64,000 nt of DNA from Cyclobacteriaceae bacterium (GCA_028278225.1 JANQEU010000045.1:62001-126000); one strand, 5' to 3'; counted from the stretch's first letter, positions 16,622 through 26,954 are shown. Notes: generated by a model from the letters alone, not told the origin. Numbers and translations: made by a program.

Positions 16622-17521
16622 ATGAAAAAGGCAAGCTATTACCTCTTAGATGTTTTTACAGACAGAATGTTCAGTGGCAATCAGTTAGCTGTTTTCCCTG
16701 ACGCCAGGCAGGTGGAAGAAAGCCTGATGCAACCGATCGCCAGAGAAATGAACCTGTCTGAGACCGTTTTCATTTATCCCAAAAATGAGGACGGATCATT
16801 TGACATGCGCATCTTCACCCCTACCCAGGAACTCCCGACTGCCGGTCATCCTACTATCGGATCAGCTTATTACCTGTCCCGGAAAGTCGATCACATGGCT
16901 AATGACACGACCGATATTGTGCTCAACCAAAAGGTTGGTCAGATCAGGGTGACCCTGGACATCAAAAACAATGCAGTGCAGAAGGCCACAATGTTTCAGC
17001 CATTGCCTATTTTCGGGAAGATCTATGATGATCGATCAGCCCTTGCATCTTTGATCAGCATTGCTGAATCCGATTTGATGGATTTCCCGATCCAGGAAGT
17101 TTCGTGCGGAGTGCCTTTTTTGATTATTCCCGTCAAATCCATAGAAACTGTCGAAAAGATCAGATTCAGGTTGGATTTGTGGGATAAGCTGAAAGCGGAG
17201 CTGGATAATGCTTTTGTGTACGTTTTTACGCCTCACGGATCGTTAAAAGATTCGGATTTGCACGGAAGAATGTTCGCTCCGGAAGCCGGTATTCTGGAGG
17301 ATCCTGCAACCGGTTCAGCAAATGGACCCCTGGGATGTTATGTGACCCATTACCATATCAAGCATGGACCGTTCGTAAGCGAGCAGGGTTTTGAACTCGG
17401 AAGACCGAGTATTATCCATATCGAAATAGATTGTGATGAGCGTGACCGGATCTCACAGGTCAAAGTCGGAGGTCAATCCGTCTTTGTGGGTCAGGGAGAA
17501 ATTTTTATGGATAATATATAA
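16622..17521 (+). CDS. PhzF family isomerase/epimerase
   Basis: 299 residues, full length. Family motifs are visible: VFTDRMFSGNQLAVFPDA at the N-terminus, the catalytic-glutamate motif MNLSETVF (about 42-49), LPTAGHPTIGSAY (about 72-84) and EDPATGSANGPLGCY (about 226-240). PhzF proteins are diaminopimelate-epimerase-like two-domain enzymes. Only a few are truly involved in phenazine synthesis. No phenazine genes are near, so a general isomerase role is more likely. A terminator hairpin follows it. Confidence 0.9.
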   Translation: MKKASYYLLDVFTDRMFSGNQLAVFPDARQVEESLMQPIAREMNLSETVFIYPKNEDGSFDMRIFTPTQELPTAGHPTIGSAYYLSRKVDHMANDTTDIVLNQKVGQIRVTLDIKNNAVQKATMFQPLPIFGKIYDDRSALASLISIAESDLMDFPIQEVSCGVPFLIIPVKSIETVEKIRFRLDLWDKLKAELDNAFVYVFTPHGSLKDSDLHGRMFAPEAGILEDPATGSANGPLGCYVTHYHIKHGPFVSEQGFELGRPSIIHIEIDCDERDRISQVKVGGQSVFVGQGEIFMDNI

Positions 17522-17525
17522 TCGG

Positions 17526-17548
17526 AAAGGCCTTAGGATTGCCTTTTT
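17526..17548 (+). terminator. Terminator after the PhzF gene
   Basis: AAAGGC (17526-17531) pairs with GCCTTT (17541-17546), followed by TTG. The stem is short at 6 bp but lies directly after the stop codon. Confidence 0.55.
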
Positions 17549-17578
17549 GTTATCTTCGTCTCAATATCAGCCTCATGA

Positions 17579-19243
17579 ATGAAGAGAAAGAAGGTACGAT
17601 ATTCTGAGATTATTCCACGTACCCGGCAATGGCCAATCGTAAATCTTTCGAAGAATCGTAAAAAATTCATAAAGGAAGTTACCGGGGAATCATTTCAAAA
17701 TATTAAGAAAACCTCACACGGTAAATCACTACGTGAGGAACTGGAGATGACTGTATATCGGGAGAAACTGAGAATGAAAGCTAATCCCTGGAGGGTCGAC
17801 CCGAAAGACGAGAAGGACTTTTGGAAACACATCCAACATCGGCTGGTTGAGAGTCAAAATAACCCAAAAGCTGCAGAGTTGGAAGATAAGATCCTGGAAG
17901 ATATCATTGGGCGCTATGCCAATGAGATCGCAGGAAATTTCAAGAAGACATCCTATCGTTTTGCGCGGGCTGTGGTGACCTTTGGCTTCGCCCGCCTGCT
18001 TAATGCTACCAGGGTAAAAGGCATAACCAGTATGTTCAGCAAGCAACTTGATCTTGATGATAAAATACATATAGTGGGTGAACCCAATCATATCAGGGCG
18101 CTTGCCAAAAAGGGAACGGTAGTAATGGTGCCAACGCACTTCAGCAACCTTGATTCCATATTGATCGGGTGGGTAATACAGTTCCTTGGACTGCCGGCAT
18201 TCATATATGGAGCCGGGCTTAATCTCTTTAATATTAAGATCTTTGCCTATTTCATGAACAGCCTTGGAGCTTATAAAGTTGACAGACGTAAAAAGAATCC
18301 GGTATACCTTGAAACACTTAAAACGTATTCCAGTTTAGCGCTGAGGTGGGGATGTCACAGCCTTTTTTTCCCGGGAGGAACCCGTTCACGTAGCGGCCAG
18401 ATAGAAAAATCATTAAAACTGGGATTGCTCGGTACCACGATCGAAGCGCAAAGGATTCTCTACCAGCAGGACGGGAAAAAAGCGAAAAAAATATTCATTG
18501 TGCCGGTTGTCATTAACTATCAATTTACACTGGAAGCTCCTTTGCTGATAAAAGAACACCTGAAACGTACAGGACAGGAAAGGTATTACCTCGAATCGGA
18601 TGAGTTTTCCACCTCCTACAAGATAGGTACATTCCTATTGAAGTTTTTTACGCGTGGTTCCGACATTTCTGTCTCCATTGGCCGGGGAATGGATATTTTG
18701 GGAAATTACGTGGATGATGAAGGTCATAGTTACGACCAGAACGGTAACCCGATCAGTCCCCGTGATTACTTCGTCAGCAATGGCAAGATCACGATAGATA
18801 ATCAAAGGGAACATACCTACGTCAGGATCCTTTCAAAACGGATCATTGAAGAATTCCATAAATACAACCGGGTATTTGCCAGTCATCTGGTTGCATATAC
18901 GGCTTTCAAAATGATCGAAAGACAAAATCCGAAACTTGATCTATACTCAATTCTTCGGTTACCGGAAGAAGATCTGGTGTTGGATTATGCACAGTTCAAA
19001 TCGAGCTTCAAAAAACTCCGCAAACAGATCATGGAGATGTATGAGCGGAATGACGTAGGTGTCGCGGATCATTTAAATGATAAGGCCGAGACAGCAATCG
19101 AGTTTGGCCTGAAAAACGTCGGCATGTATCATGCGAAGCAACCCTTGTCTAAAAAAGACAACGGGATTGTCATTCAGGATGCAAATACGCTTTACTACTA
19201 TCACAACAGGTTAGAGGGTTATGGACTCGAAAAGTACATCTAA
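17579..19243 (+). CDS. Glycerol-3-phosphate/1-acylglycerol-phosphate acyltransferase (PlsC/PlsB superfamily)
   Basis: 554 residues. The acyltransferase H-x4-D motif is at about residue 183 (PTHFSNLDSILIGW), and a later motif is at about 266 (FFPGGTRSRSG). Unlike short PlsC proteins, it has a basic N-terminal extension of about 170 residues and a long C-terminal domain, as in large PlsB-like acyltransferases. It should acylate glycerol 3-phosphate at the inner membrane. It overlaps gpsA, which makes glycerol 3-phosphate, by 23 bases, so supply and acylation are coupled in one operon. The exact acyl acceptor is inferred from this context. Confidence 0.82.
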   Translation: MKRKKVRYSEIIPRTRQWPIVNLSKNRKKFIKEVTGESFQNIKKTSHGKSLREELEMTVYREKLRMKANPWRVDPKDEKDFWKHIQHRLVESQNNPKAAELEDKILEDIIGRYANEIAGNFKKTSYRFARAVVTFGFARLLNATRVKGITSMFSKQLDLDDKIHIVGEPNHIRALAKKGTVVMVPTHFSNLDSILIGWVIQFLGLPAFIYGAGLNLFNIKIFAYFMNSLGAYKVDRRKKNPVYLETLKTYSSLALRWGCHSLFFPGGTRSRSGQIEKSLKLGLLGTTIEAQRILYQQDGKKAKKIFIVPVVINYQFTLEAPLLIKEHLKRTGQERYYLESDEFSTSYKIGTFLLKFFTRGSDISVSIGRGMDILGNYVDDEGHSYDQNGNPISPRDYFVSNGKITIDNQREHTYVRILSKRIIEEFHKYNRVFASHLVAYTAFKMIERQNPKLDLYSILRLPEEDLVLDYAQFKSSFKKLRKQIMEMYERNDVGVADHLNDKAETAIEFGLKNVGMYHAKQPLSKKDNGIVIQDANTLYYYHNRLEGYGLEKYI

Positions 19244-20288
19244 AAATTCAAAACCAATTGGCGTCGTGGGTGCCGGTAGTTTTGGCACTGCGGTTGCCAA
19301 TATACTGGCCGAAAGAAACAGGAAAATATTGCTGTACGCCAGAACGCCTCAAAAAACCGATGGCATCCAGAAAACCAGGGAAAGCGCCGGCCAGAAAGTG
19401 GAACCGAATGTGGAGGCTACAAATGATCTTGCCAGAATCGGAGAAGAGTGTGATGTAATTTTTCCGGTGGTCCCTTCTGCGAACTTCCGCGAAATGATGA
19501 GAAGGCTTTCACCCCATCTGAAGCCTTATCACATTATGATCCATGGCACAAAGGGCTTTGACCTGAATACACCTGAAAAATTCACGATATCCAGCCGGAA
19601 TCCGTTGACAAGGGAATATGTAAGAACAATGAGTGAGGTCATCCAGGAGGAGAGCTCGGTAGTTAGGGTTGGCTGCCTTGCCGGCCCGAATCTTGCGAAG
19701 GAGATCGCCGAACACAAACCTGCTGCAACTGTCATTGCCAGCCAGTTTGATGAAGTGATAAAAGTGGGACAGAAATTGCTGAAAAATGACCGGTTCCTTA
19801 TTTACGGAAGCAATGATCTGCTGGGTATTGAATTGTGCGGTATTCTTAAGAACACAATTGCATTGGGCGCGGGAACCATCGGTGGTATGGGCTTGGGTGA
19901 AAATGCCAAAGCACTTTTCATCAGTCGCGGTTTAGTGGAGATGGTCCACATAGGGAAAACACTTGGTGGCAATGCACAGGCCTTCCTGGGGCTTGCCGGT
20001 GTCGGGGACCTCATTGCCACATGCGCGAGTGATCTCAGCAGGAATTATACGGTGGGATATCGGCTGGCCAAGGGTGAAAAGCTAAATAATATTATTGAAT
20101 CCATGGAGGAAGTTGCCGAAGGAGTGAAAACCATTAAGATCGTTCACGAATTGGCAAAAACCTATAAAGTAAGAGTGCCGATCACAGAAACATTATATCG
20201 AATAAGCCACCAGGAGATGACAGTCAATGAAGCACATGCCTACCTGATGAAATTCCCGTTCCGCGCTGAAATCGACTTCCTGGACTAG
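19221..20288 (+). CDS. gpsA: NAD(P)H-dependent glycerol-3-phosphate dehydrogenase
   Basis: 355 residues. The nucleotide-binding glycine motif GVVGAGSFGTAVAN is at about 13-26. The catalytic lysine sits in CGILKNTIALGAG (about 207-219), and a GLGENAKAL stretch follows as in other GpsA proteins. It reduces dihydroxyacetone phosphate to glycerol 3-phosphate for phospholipid synthesis in the cytoplasm. It starts inside the end of the acyltransferase gene. It ends one base before the convergent lipoprotein gene. Confidence 0.95.
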   Translation: MDSKSTSKNSKPIGVVGAGSFGTAVANILAERNRKILLYARTPQKTDGIQKTRESAGQKVEPNVEATNDLARIGEECDVIFPVVPSANFREMMRRLSPHLKPYHIMIHGTKGFDLNTPEKFTISSRNPLTREYVRTMSEVIQEESSVVRVGCLAGPNLAKEIAEHKPAATVIASQFDEVIKVGQKLLKNDRFLIYGSNDLLGIELCGILKNTIALGAGTIGGMGLGENAKALFISRGLVEMVHIGKTLGGNAQAFLGLAGVGDLIATCASDLSRNYTVGYRLAKGEKLNNIIESMEEVAEGVKTIKIVHELAKTYKVRVPITETLYRISHQEMTVNEAHAYLMKFPFRAEIDFLD

Positions 20289-20289
20289 A

Positions 20290-20838
20290 TCACGGCACTG
20301 CCACCAGGAAATTGTAGAAATCCAGTTGATCATTTTCATAATCGGAAAGAAAAGTCATCCAGACAATCTCCGATTCTCCCCAAAAAACACACGGATAAGC
20401 CAGCTCTCCTGCTTTGTAAAAGGGGAATCCCGAAATTGACAGCTCCGTCCCGGACTGATCCACGGTATTGAAAGCATCAAAATTGATACCAATACGGCCG
20501 GATTGCTCGTTCAGGATCGGCTCCCCCATCTTGAATTCCAATTCCCTGGGAGTGTCCTTATTCAGGTAAATGATCACCTGATCATCCTGTAATTCCACTT
20601 TTAATTTTCCGGTGTCAACGATCCGTGCATCTGCATCTCCCAGCGGGCCGGTGTAGATTTCATAGTCATAGGTCCCGATCATTGCTTCTATTGCCAATGG
20701 TTTGGAGTCCTCGGAGCAGGATATTAAGACTACAAATAATCCCAAAACAAAAAGTGATGCCAGAAGCTTTATCTTATCAACTATACGTGCCGGAAAGTTT
20801 TTCAAAAACCGTCGATTTTCAATATTAAACCTTATCAT
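20290..20838 (-). CDS. Putative lipoprotein of unknown function
   Basis: 182 residues. After a basic N-terminus there is a hydrophobic stretch ending in a lipobox-like VVLISCSEDS (Cys at about 41), so it is probably a lipoprotein; a start further inside would give a more usual signal. The remainder is beta-rich with no recognised domain. It is convergent with gpsA with only one base between the stop codons. It lies 20 bases downstream of the Ste24-type protease gene, so the two may be co-transcribed. Confidence 0.7.
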   Translation of the reverse strand: MIRFNIENRRFLKNFPARIVDKIKLLASLFVLGLFVVLISCSEDSKPLAIEAMIGTYDYEIYTGPLGDADARIVDTGKLKVELQDDQVIIYLNKDTPRELEFKMGEPILNEQSGRIGINFDAFNTVDQSGTELSISGFPFYKAGELAYPCVFWGESEIVWMTFLSDYENDQLDFYNFLVAVP

Positions 20839-20858
20839 GATCCCACTCCCCTATCGCA

Positions 20859-22100
20859 TCAGCTTTTTATTGCGATCATAGCCTTCACACGTTGCAATAA
20901 TGGCGGATGAGAATAATGCATAAATACATAAGCCGAATGCGGTGTAAGGTTTGACAAATGATCGCTGCTTAATTTCTTCAATGCCGTAATCAGGGGTGTT
21001 GCTCCATAATTCTTAACGGCATATCTATCAGCCTGGTATTCATTTTTCCGGCTAATCACATTGATGCCAACACCGAGTATCCTTGACACTGGCGAAAAAA
21101 GGATGCCGAAAGCCAGGATATTGAGATGAATTGCCGTCATATTCCCCCCCATGGCATAGCTCACTTCTGAATTTAATATCATCCTCGATAGTAAAAATAA
21201 AATGATCCCGGTTTGCAATATCGAAAGAACGGTAGAGAGATATATATGCCTTTTTTTGTAGTGCCCCACTTCATGTGCAAACACCGCCGTTAGTTCTTCG
21301 ACGGAATGATTTTCAATTAAGGTATCAAATAATACTACCTTTTTCTTCCTTCCCAGCCCCGAAAAAAATGCATTTCCTTTTGATGATCTCCGGGATCCGT
21401 CCATCACAAAAATATTCTTTAAAGGAAAGCTTACTTTCTGGCTGAATGTCTCAATAGAGGACTTCAGATCGCCATTTTCGAGCGGCTTGAGTTTATTGAA
21501 AAGAGGTAAGATCAGCGAAGTATAAAACATATTCATAATGAGGACAAAAACTGTGATGACAACCCAAAAGTAGATCCAGAATCCACTGCCCATGGCACTG
21601 ACCAGGTACAGAAATATTACCAGCAATACACCACCTATAATAATAGTCAGCACGTAGCTCTTGATCTTATCCAGTATGAAGGTTTTGACGGTTGTTTTGT
21701 TAAATCCGAATTTTTCCTCGATGACAAATGTCCTGTATATTGAAAAAGGTAATGCGATCAGGTCCGAGATGACAAACAACACACCAAAAAAGATAAGTGT
21801 TGTGACCAGATCCAAAGGGCTGAAAGTTCGTAACCATCCGTCCAACCATCCAAACCACCCCAAATACAAAGCCAGGAAGGTTATGATAAAAGAAAATGTA
21901 GCTGAGAAATTGCCGAACCTGTTAAGCACACCCTGATACCTTTGAGACTTGTTGTACTGTTCTTCATCAAAAACACCTTCCAATTCCTCAGGGATAGGTT
22001 TTTTCGACGAGTTATGATTCAAATAATTCAAGACACGCTCGACCGTAAAATCAAATAGTACGATAACAAGAATAATATTCAGAATAACAATTTCGTTCAT
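20859..22100 (-). CDS. M48 family Ste24-type membrane metallopeptidase
   Basis: 413 residues. Several membrane spans precede the zinc motif HEVGH (VFAHEVGHYKKRH, about 276-288). The third ligand is expected in the later RKNEYQADRYAV stretch (about 351-362). The N-terminal region matches the M48 N-terminal domain of CAAX prenyl protease 1. Bacterial members are inner-membrane proteases of uncertain substrate; prenylation itself is not expected here. The lipoprotein gene follows 20 bases downstream. Confidence 0.9.
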   Translation of the reverse strand: MNEIVILNIILVIVLFDFTVERVLNYLNHNSSKKPIPEELEGVFDEEQYNKSQRYQGVLNRFGNFSATFSFIITFLALYLGWFGWLDGWLRTFSPLDLVTTLIFFGVLFVISDLIALPFSIYRTFVIEEKFGFNKTTVKTFILDKIKSYVLTIIIGGVLLVIFLYLVSAMGSGFWIYFWVVITVFVLIMNMFYTSLILPLFNKLKPLENGDLKSSIETFSQKVSFPLKNIFVMDGSRRSSKGNAFFSGLGRKKKVVLFDTLIENHSVEELTAVFAHEVGHYKKRHIYLSTVLSILQTGIILFLLSRMILNSEVSYAMGGNMTAIHLNILAFGILFSPVSRILGVGINVISRKNEYQADRYAVKNYGATPLITALKKLSSDHLSNLTPHSAYVFMHYSHPPLLQRVKAMIAIKS

Positions 22101-22218
22101 ATTTTTAGATACATTTGTACTAATCGAAGATAAAATACACGGAAAAGAGAGGAAAAGAACTGTATTAAATCAGCGATAACTTTAAAAACCAAAACCTTAC
22201 ACAAAACTCGCTAAAATT

Positions 22219-23610
22219 ATGAAAATCAAGAATTGGATTTACTTAACCGGATTGGTGGTATCATTTTCCGCATTGATATCCTGTGGAGAAGACGAGAAAG
22301 ACGAACCATGCGCCCCCACTACCTGGTATCAGGACAAAGATGGTGACGGTCTTGGAAACCCGGCTGTTTCAGTTGAAGAATGTGAGCAACCGGAAGGATA
22401 CGTGGCTAACGCAGATGATGACGATGATTCAGGATCTACGACAATCTCAGCCGAACAACATAAAGAAATTCTGCAGGACGAAGGCCTGGCTTTTGTTGGC
22501 GAGATGAATCAAATGGAGCAGGGAGCTGCCGCACAGACCCTGGTGGCTTTCAGAGTATTTATTGAAACCAGTGAGCCAAGTAACGGCAGGGTGGAATCGG
22601 TTAACAATGTTGTTGATCGGATCATTAGCCTGACAAAAAGAGAAATAAGTCCTGTCAAGTTTGCCAGCACTACCACAGATCCGGAACCTGAAGAAGAGTT
22701 TAACTCCATCGATGAACTGTGGAATGAATACAAAGGTGTATATGAGTGGAACGCTTCCATAGCAGACTGGGAATATACGGCTGGTGGAGATGTGATCCAG
22801 TTCCTGTTCCCTTCAGATGAGAATAGCACGATCAATAATGCGGCCCTCACCGTACAGAATTACGAGGGAGTTATCATTTCCAACCCTATTGAAGAAGAAT
22901 ATTCGGGTGACTTACCCTCGGAATTTCTGATGGACCTTGTAGTGGATGACGTCAAAGAATTAGAGTATGGTTTTTCCATAGATTATTCCGACGAGGGAGA
23001 GCCCGAGATGCTGGAAACTCATCTTTTTGTAAATCCCTTTACACTTACATACGAACTGACCAACACCGAAACCAAAATTGGGACCGGATTCTCTTTTGAA
23101 AATGCAACGCAGGAACTACTGGGCTCTGAAATTGAGATTAACGGGAATTTTGATGATGATATTATCGAAGAGGCCATGGATCTGGAGGATCCGACATTAG
23201 TTGTATCAGATGGAAGTTTGGAATTCAGAATTATGAATGTGAAGTTCCTGGGAGAAATGGACTTCGCTGATCTTTACCCGAAAGTTGAAGCCGTTTTTGA
23301 AGGTGAAGATGAGCCAGGTTATGACCATGAGTTGAAAGCAGATGAATTAGCCGCTGCACTCAATGAACATATTTCTATCGGAACTTCCTATATCGACACC
23401 GGCGATAAAATTGCGGATGTAGAGTTTTACACTTATGTGGAGGTAGATGAATTTTTCCCTGAGGACAAGTATATTGAACTTGGCGGTAGATTGTTATTCG
23501 CAGACGGTAGCAAGATAGATCTGGAAGACTACTTTGAAGATGGATGGCAGGAAATAGAAGATGAGCTGGAAGCGCTGTTCGATGCAATAGAGGAGGATAT
23601 CGGAAGCTAA
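22219..23610 (+). CDS. Acidic lipoprotein with calcium-binding-like repeat
   Basis: 463 residues. It begins with a lipoprotein signal peptide (LVVSFSALISCGEDEKDE; Cys at about 22). A short DxDxDG-type segment follows (TWYQDKDGDGLGNPAVSV with ECEQPEGYVANADDDDD), like thrombospondin type 3 or MopE-like calcium loops seen in many Bacteroidota surface proteins. The remaining 390 residues are strongly acidic and beta-rich with no family I can name. It is probably anchored in the outer membrane. It is divergent from the Ste24-type protease gene and transcribed alone. Confidence 0.78.
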   Translation: MKIKNWIYLTGLVVSFSALISCGEDEKDEPCAPTTWYQDKDGDGLGNPAVSVEECEQPEGYVANADDDDDSGSTTISAEQHKEILQDEGLAFVGEMNQMEQGAAAQTLVAFRVFIETSEPSNGRVESVNNVVDRIISLTKREISPVKFASTTTDPEPEEEFNSIDELWNEYKGVYEWNASIADWEYTAGGDVIQFLFPSDENSTINNAALTVQNYEGVIISNPIEEEYSGDLPSEFLMDLVVDDVKELEYGFSIDYSDEGEPEMLETHLFVNPFTLTYELTNTETKIGTGFSFENATQELLGSEIEINGNFDDDIIEEAMDLEDPTLVVSDGSLEFRIMNVKFLGEMDFADLYPKVEAVFEGEDEPGYDHELKADELAAALNEHISIGTSYIDTGDKIADVEFYTYVEVDEFFPEDKYIELGGRLLFADGSKIDLEDYFEDGWQEIEDELEALFDAIEEDIGS

Positions 23611-23750
23611 TTAGTACTGCTTCACATTAGCAAAGCTTTTCGTAAGTCTGAAGAATCGAAGGATCTTTCAATGTTAGGGGTAGTATTGTCAGGTTCTTCG
23701 ATTTTTCATTTGATAACCACACATCCGGAATTGAGAACAATTTCCTTTAC

Positions 23751-24605
23751 TCAAGGAATAATGAATCGATAATAGGTTGCTCCATATCCCCCCCACACTC
23801 CCAGCGCCGGAGCATCACCTTCAATATTCGAATGGATCTCGTTACCGGCTGATGAAAACGGATTGCCTGTCAAATACAACTCTCGCTCAAGCGTCCTCCA
23901 GTAATCAAAGTGAGCTTTGTCGATAGTGCATAGCTTTATATTCACACTGTCCCCCCTTGTGAAAAAGACTTTGTCACTTACATCAGTAATGGATCCGGTC
24001 CCTTTGAGAATGGAAAACGTAAAAGACTGGCCATTAAAGAATTTATCGCCGGCTACTGATTGATAGACAGGAGTGTATTGCGTCTCCTTATGTTCGATCC
24101 TTGAAAACACCCGATAGAAATCTTCCTGGTCCGGATTATCGGTAAACTTTCCAAAGATGTTGCCGAGAGAATCCGAATCATTCAAGGACTCAAACCACAA
24201 GGTGTCAAATGCGACCGGTTCGGGAATTGTGGTTTGAGCGTAATATCTCAGACCTTTACTTAAAACCTCCAGTGTGTAGGTCTTGCCGATTTCTCCTCTC
24301 AAGTCTGTCCCGCCATAATGAAACGGGGGAAAAACATCTTCATCTCTGAATAACGTTAGAACCTCCGTGGTTTCTCCGTCCGAGACAGATACTCTTGCCG
24401 TTGTTAACACCAGATCCTGGAGACTGAGGGAGTCAATTGGATCAAAAAAGCCACTGCTCAACGTAAGAAAGACAACGGGAAACTGATCCTGTTCTATAAA
24501 TCCTTCAATCACGACTTTTGATCGGTATTCAGGGAGCTTTATTTCGTAATCCTCACAACCCAGGGCAATCATACAGAGGAATAATATGTAAACCTTACGC
24601 CGCAT
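23751..24605 (-). CDS. DUF4249 family lipoprotein
   Basis: 284 residues with a lipoprotein signal (ILFLCMIALGCEDYEIKLP, Cys at about 17). The mature start (KVVIEGFIEQDQFPVVFLTL) and the later TLEVLSKGLRYYAQTTIPEP stretch are typical of DUF4249. These proteins usually sit beside a TonB-dependent receptor, and this one starts one base after the receptor's stop codon. It is probably a surface or periplasmic substrate-handling partner of that receptor. Substrate unknown. Confidence 0.85.
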   Translation of the reverse strand: MRRKVYILFLCMIALGCEDYEIKLPEYRSKVVIEGFIEQDQFPVVFLTLSSGFFDPIDSLSLQDLVLTTARVSVSDGETTEVLTLFRDEDVFPPFHYGGTDLRGEIGKTYTLEVLSKGLRYYAQTTIPEPVAFDTLWFESLNDSDSLGNIFGKFTDNPDQEDFYRVFSRIEHKETQYTPVYQSVAGDKFFNGQSFTFSILKGTGSITDVSDKVFFTRGDSVNIKLCTIDKAHFDYWRTLERELYLTGNPFSSAGNEIHSNIEGDAPALGVWGGYGATYYRFIIP

Positions 24606-24606
24606 A

Positions 24607-26943
24607 TCAGAATTTTCTGCTGTAGGTTAAAGATGGTAAAATCGGAAACAGGGAAACCTGCTCGAGGTTTACATCCAACTCCGTGTCTCCCACATCTCCT
24701 TTCACATCCAGATAAATGAAGTATGGATTCCTTTTGTTATATACATTGAATATGGATAACATCCAGCTTGAGGTCTTTTCCACATCTGCATAATATGTCA
24801 CAGACAGGTCCATTCGATGATATTCCGGCATCCTCAGGGTGTTCCGGTCCAGATACTCACTCACAATATTTCCCTCGATGATGTACCTCGCGACCGGTAG
24901 TGTCAGGGCATTACCCGTGGCATATTTGAAAACCGAAGAAAATGTCCACTGTTTGAAGTCCAGTGAGGTGATAACATTGAGGTCATGAGTGCGGTCATAT
25001 TTGGCTGCAAATGACCTTCCCTGGTTGATTTCCGGGAATGTTCTTTCGGTTTTACTTAGTGTATAGGATACCTCTCCGGTAATCGGTCCGGTCGGCTTTT
25101 TTGCAGAAATTTCTACTCCCCTGGATTCTCCGTTTCCGAAGATGAACACGTCATCAAAATTATTGCCTATGCTGTAACCTACAATTGCACCACTTCGGTA
25201 TTCTAACTGGTTGTGCATTTGCTTGTAAAAGGCTGTGGTGGTAAACAACATTTGCGGATCCCTTATCAAATAGTCCAGACTAGCGGCAAATTGATGTGAA
25301 TCCTGAGGCTTGATCCTTCTCGAACTTGGCACCCAGATGTCCGTTGGAAGTGAAATGGATGAAACCGGTGCCAGATGCACATACTGGAAGTTTCGATCGT
25401 AAGACACTTTGACGGACAGATCATTGCTCCATCTGTATTTTAAACGTATCCTTGGCTCGGGGTTGTAGTAGGATGTTACTATTTCATTGGCTTCATAATT
25501 CACAGTATCCAGTATTTGAAAATTTTCAATTGATTGATACTCCGTATATGGACCCAGCTGCAGAAACTGGCTGATCCTCAGTCCAAGTCCCAATTCCAGT
25601 TTTTTACGGATTTTGAAATTAATATCGGAATAGAGTGCACTTTCTGTTGTCGGAATTTTCTGGTCTTGTGACAGCGCAAATTGATCCTCTTCAATGAAAA
25701 GCCGTACATTATTTGGCTTCATGTACCGTAACGTACCCTCGTATCCGTACAATAGATCCAGCTGGTCCCAGGATCGATAAAATTTCAGGCCAAGATGAAC
25801 ATCCCGGATATTAGAATTAAGCCGGATGTGGTAGGAGCTTATATCTGCTTCAAACTGCTGTTTGTATATTCCTGATGTTACAAAAAGCTCAAAATCAAAA
25901 TCCTCATTTCTTATGTGCTTCCATGTGAATCCGATATTATTTGTTGACCATGAAATGGTGTTGGTCAATGCCGAATTACTCCGGTAGATGTAATCGTCGG
26001 AACCTGACAAAAATGTGAGGGATACGTGATCCCTGTTATTTATTTTTTGGTGATACTTTACCGTCAGGTCATAGAATCTGTAATCTGTTCTGCGTCTCAG
26101 GTCAGAATCCTCACTAAAAAGGTTTTGAGTAATCAAATCCAGATAGGACCTTCTGACCGCCACCAATAATCCGGACTTTCCCTCGATTAAAGGTACCTCG
26201 GTTGCCAGATTGGCGGACAACAGTCCCGTACTTATTCTTGCATTAAAGTCCGACAAATCAGGATTTCTTGTAAAGACCTTCATTGTGGATGATAACCGTC
26301 GACCCAGATCAGCTGTCAATCCGCTTTTGAAATAGCTCACACGATCAATGGCCTGTGCATTGAACATCGAGAAGAATCCAAAAAGATGATTGGTATTGTA
26401 AAGTTCTATATTGTCGACCTTGATCAGGTTCTGGTCAATACCCCCGCCTCTTACATAGTATCCGTTATTGCCATCAGTTCCCGATATGACTCCTGCCTGG
26501 GTCTGTATGTATTTGACAGGATCCCGCTCACCTAGCAAGTATGGTAAATTTTCAGTTTCACGGATGCTGAACTCACGGAAACCAGTGGACGGATTATTGA
26601 GCTGATCTTCCATTTTATTTCTGGTTATTACCACTTCCTCTGTCTCAGTGATCCCGGATTTCAGATCCAAAGAGATGATGGATCGTGTCCCGTCAATAGT
26701 AAGGAGCTGTTCCCGCGGCTCGTACCCGACAAAGGAAACTTTGATTCGAAACTCCCCCTTCGGCAGATTAACGGTAGCTACACCGCCTTCATCAGTTATC
26801 AGAATGATGGAGTCATTAACCTGGACAGTAGCACCAGGCAACGCTTCCCCTGATTCATCCCGGACGTGAAAGCTGAGATCGATCTGGGCGAAAAGTAAAT
26901 GTCCGATAAGAACCAGCAAAAAGGTGGTAGCTAACCGGAACAT
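24607..26943 (-). CDS. TonB-dependent receptor with carboxypeptidase-like regulatory domain
   Basis: 778 residues. Signal peptide (about 1-20), an N-terminal carboxypeptidase-regulatory-like beta-sandwich (about 22-105, VRDESGEALPGATVQVNDS), a plug domain (about 125-225, containing YYVRGGGIDQNLIKVDN) and a beta-barrel to the C-terminus. It imports an unknown ligand across the outer membrane with energy from TonB. No SusD partner is present. It is paired instead with DUF4249 and follows the PorP/SprF gene by 11 bases, so the three are probably one operon. Confidence 0.9.
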   Translation of the reverse strand: MFRLATTFLLVLIGHLLFAQIDLSFHVRDESGEALPGATVQVNDSIILITDEGGVATVNLPKGEFRIKVSFVGYEPREQLLTIDGTRSIISLDLKSGITETEEVVITRNKMEDQLNNPSTGFREFSIRETENLPYLLGERDPVKYIQTQAGVISGTDGNNGYYVRGGGIDQNLIKVDNIELYNTNHLFGFFSMFNAQAIDRVSYFKSGLTADLGRRLSSTMKVFTRNPDLSDFNARISTGLLSANLATEVPLIEGKSGLLVAVRRSYLDLITQNLFSEDSDLRRRTDYRFYDLTVKYHQKINNRDHVSLTFLSGSDDYIYRSNSALTNTISWSTNNIGFTWKHIRNEDFDFELFVTSGIYKQQFEADISSYHIRLNSNIRDVHLGLKFYRSWDQLDLLYGYEGTLRYMKPNNVRLFIEEDQFALSQDQKIPTTESALYSDINFKIRKKLELGLGLRISQFLQLGPYTEYQSIENFQILDTVNYEANEIVTSYYNPEPRIRLKYRWSNDLSVKVSYDRNFQYVHLAPVSSISLPTDIWVPSSRRIKPQDSHQFAASLDYLIRDPQMLFTTTAFYKQMHNQLEYRSGAIVGYSIGNNFDDVFIFGNGESRGVEISAKKPTGPITGEVSYTLSKTERTFPEINQGRSFAAKYDRTHDLNVITSLDFKQWTFSSVFKYATGNALTLPVARYIIEGNIVSEYLDRNTLRMPEYHRMDLSVTYYADVEKTSSWMLSIFNVYNKRNPYFIYLDVKGDVGDTELDVNLEQVSLFPILPSLTYSRKF

Positions 26944-26954
26944 TGGTATTTAAA

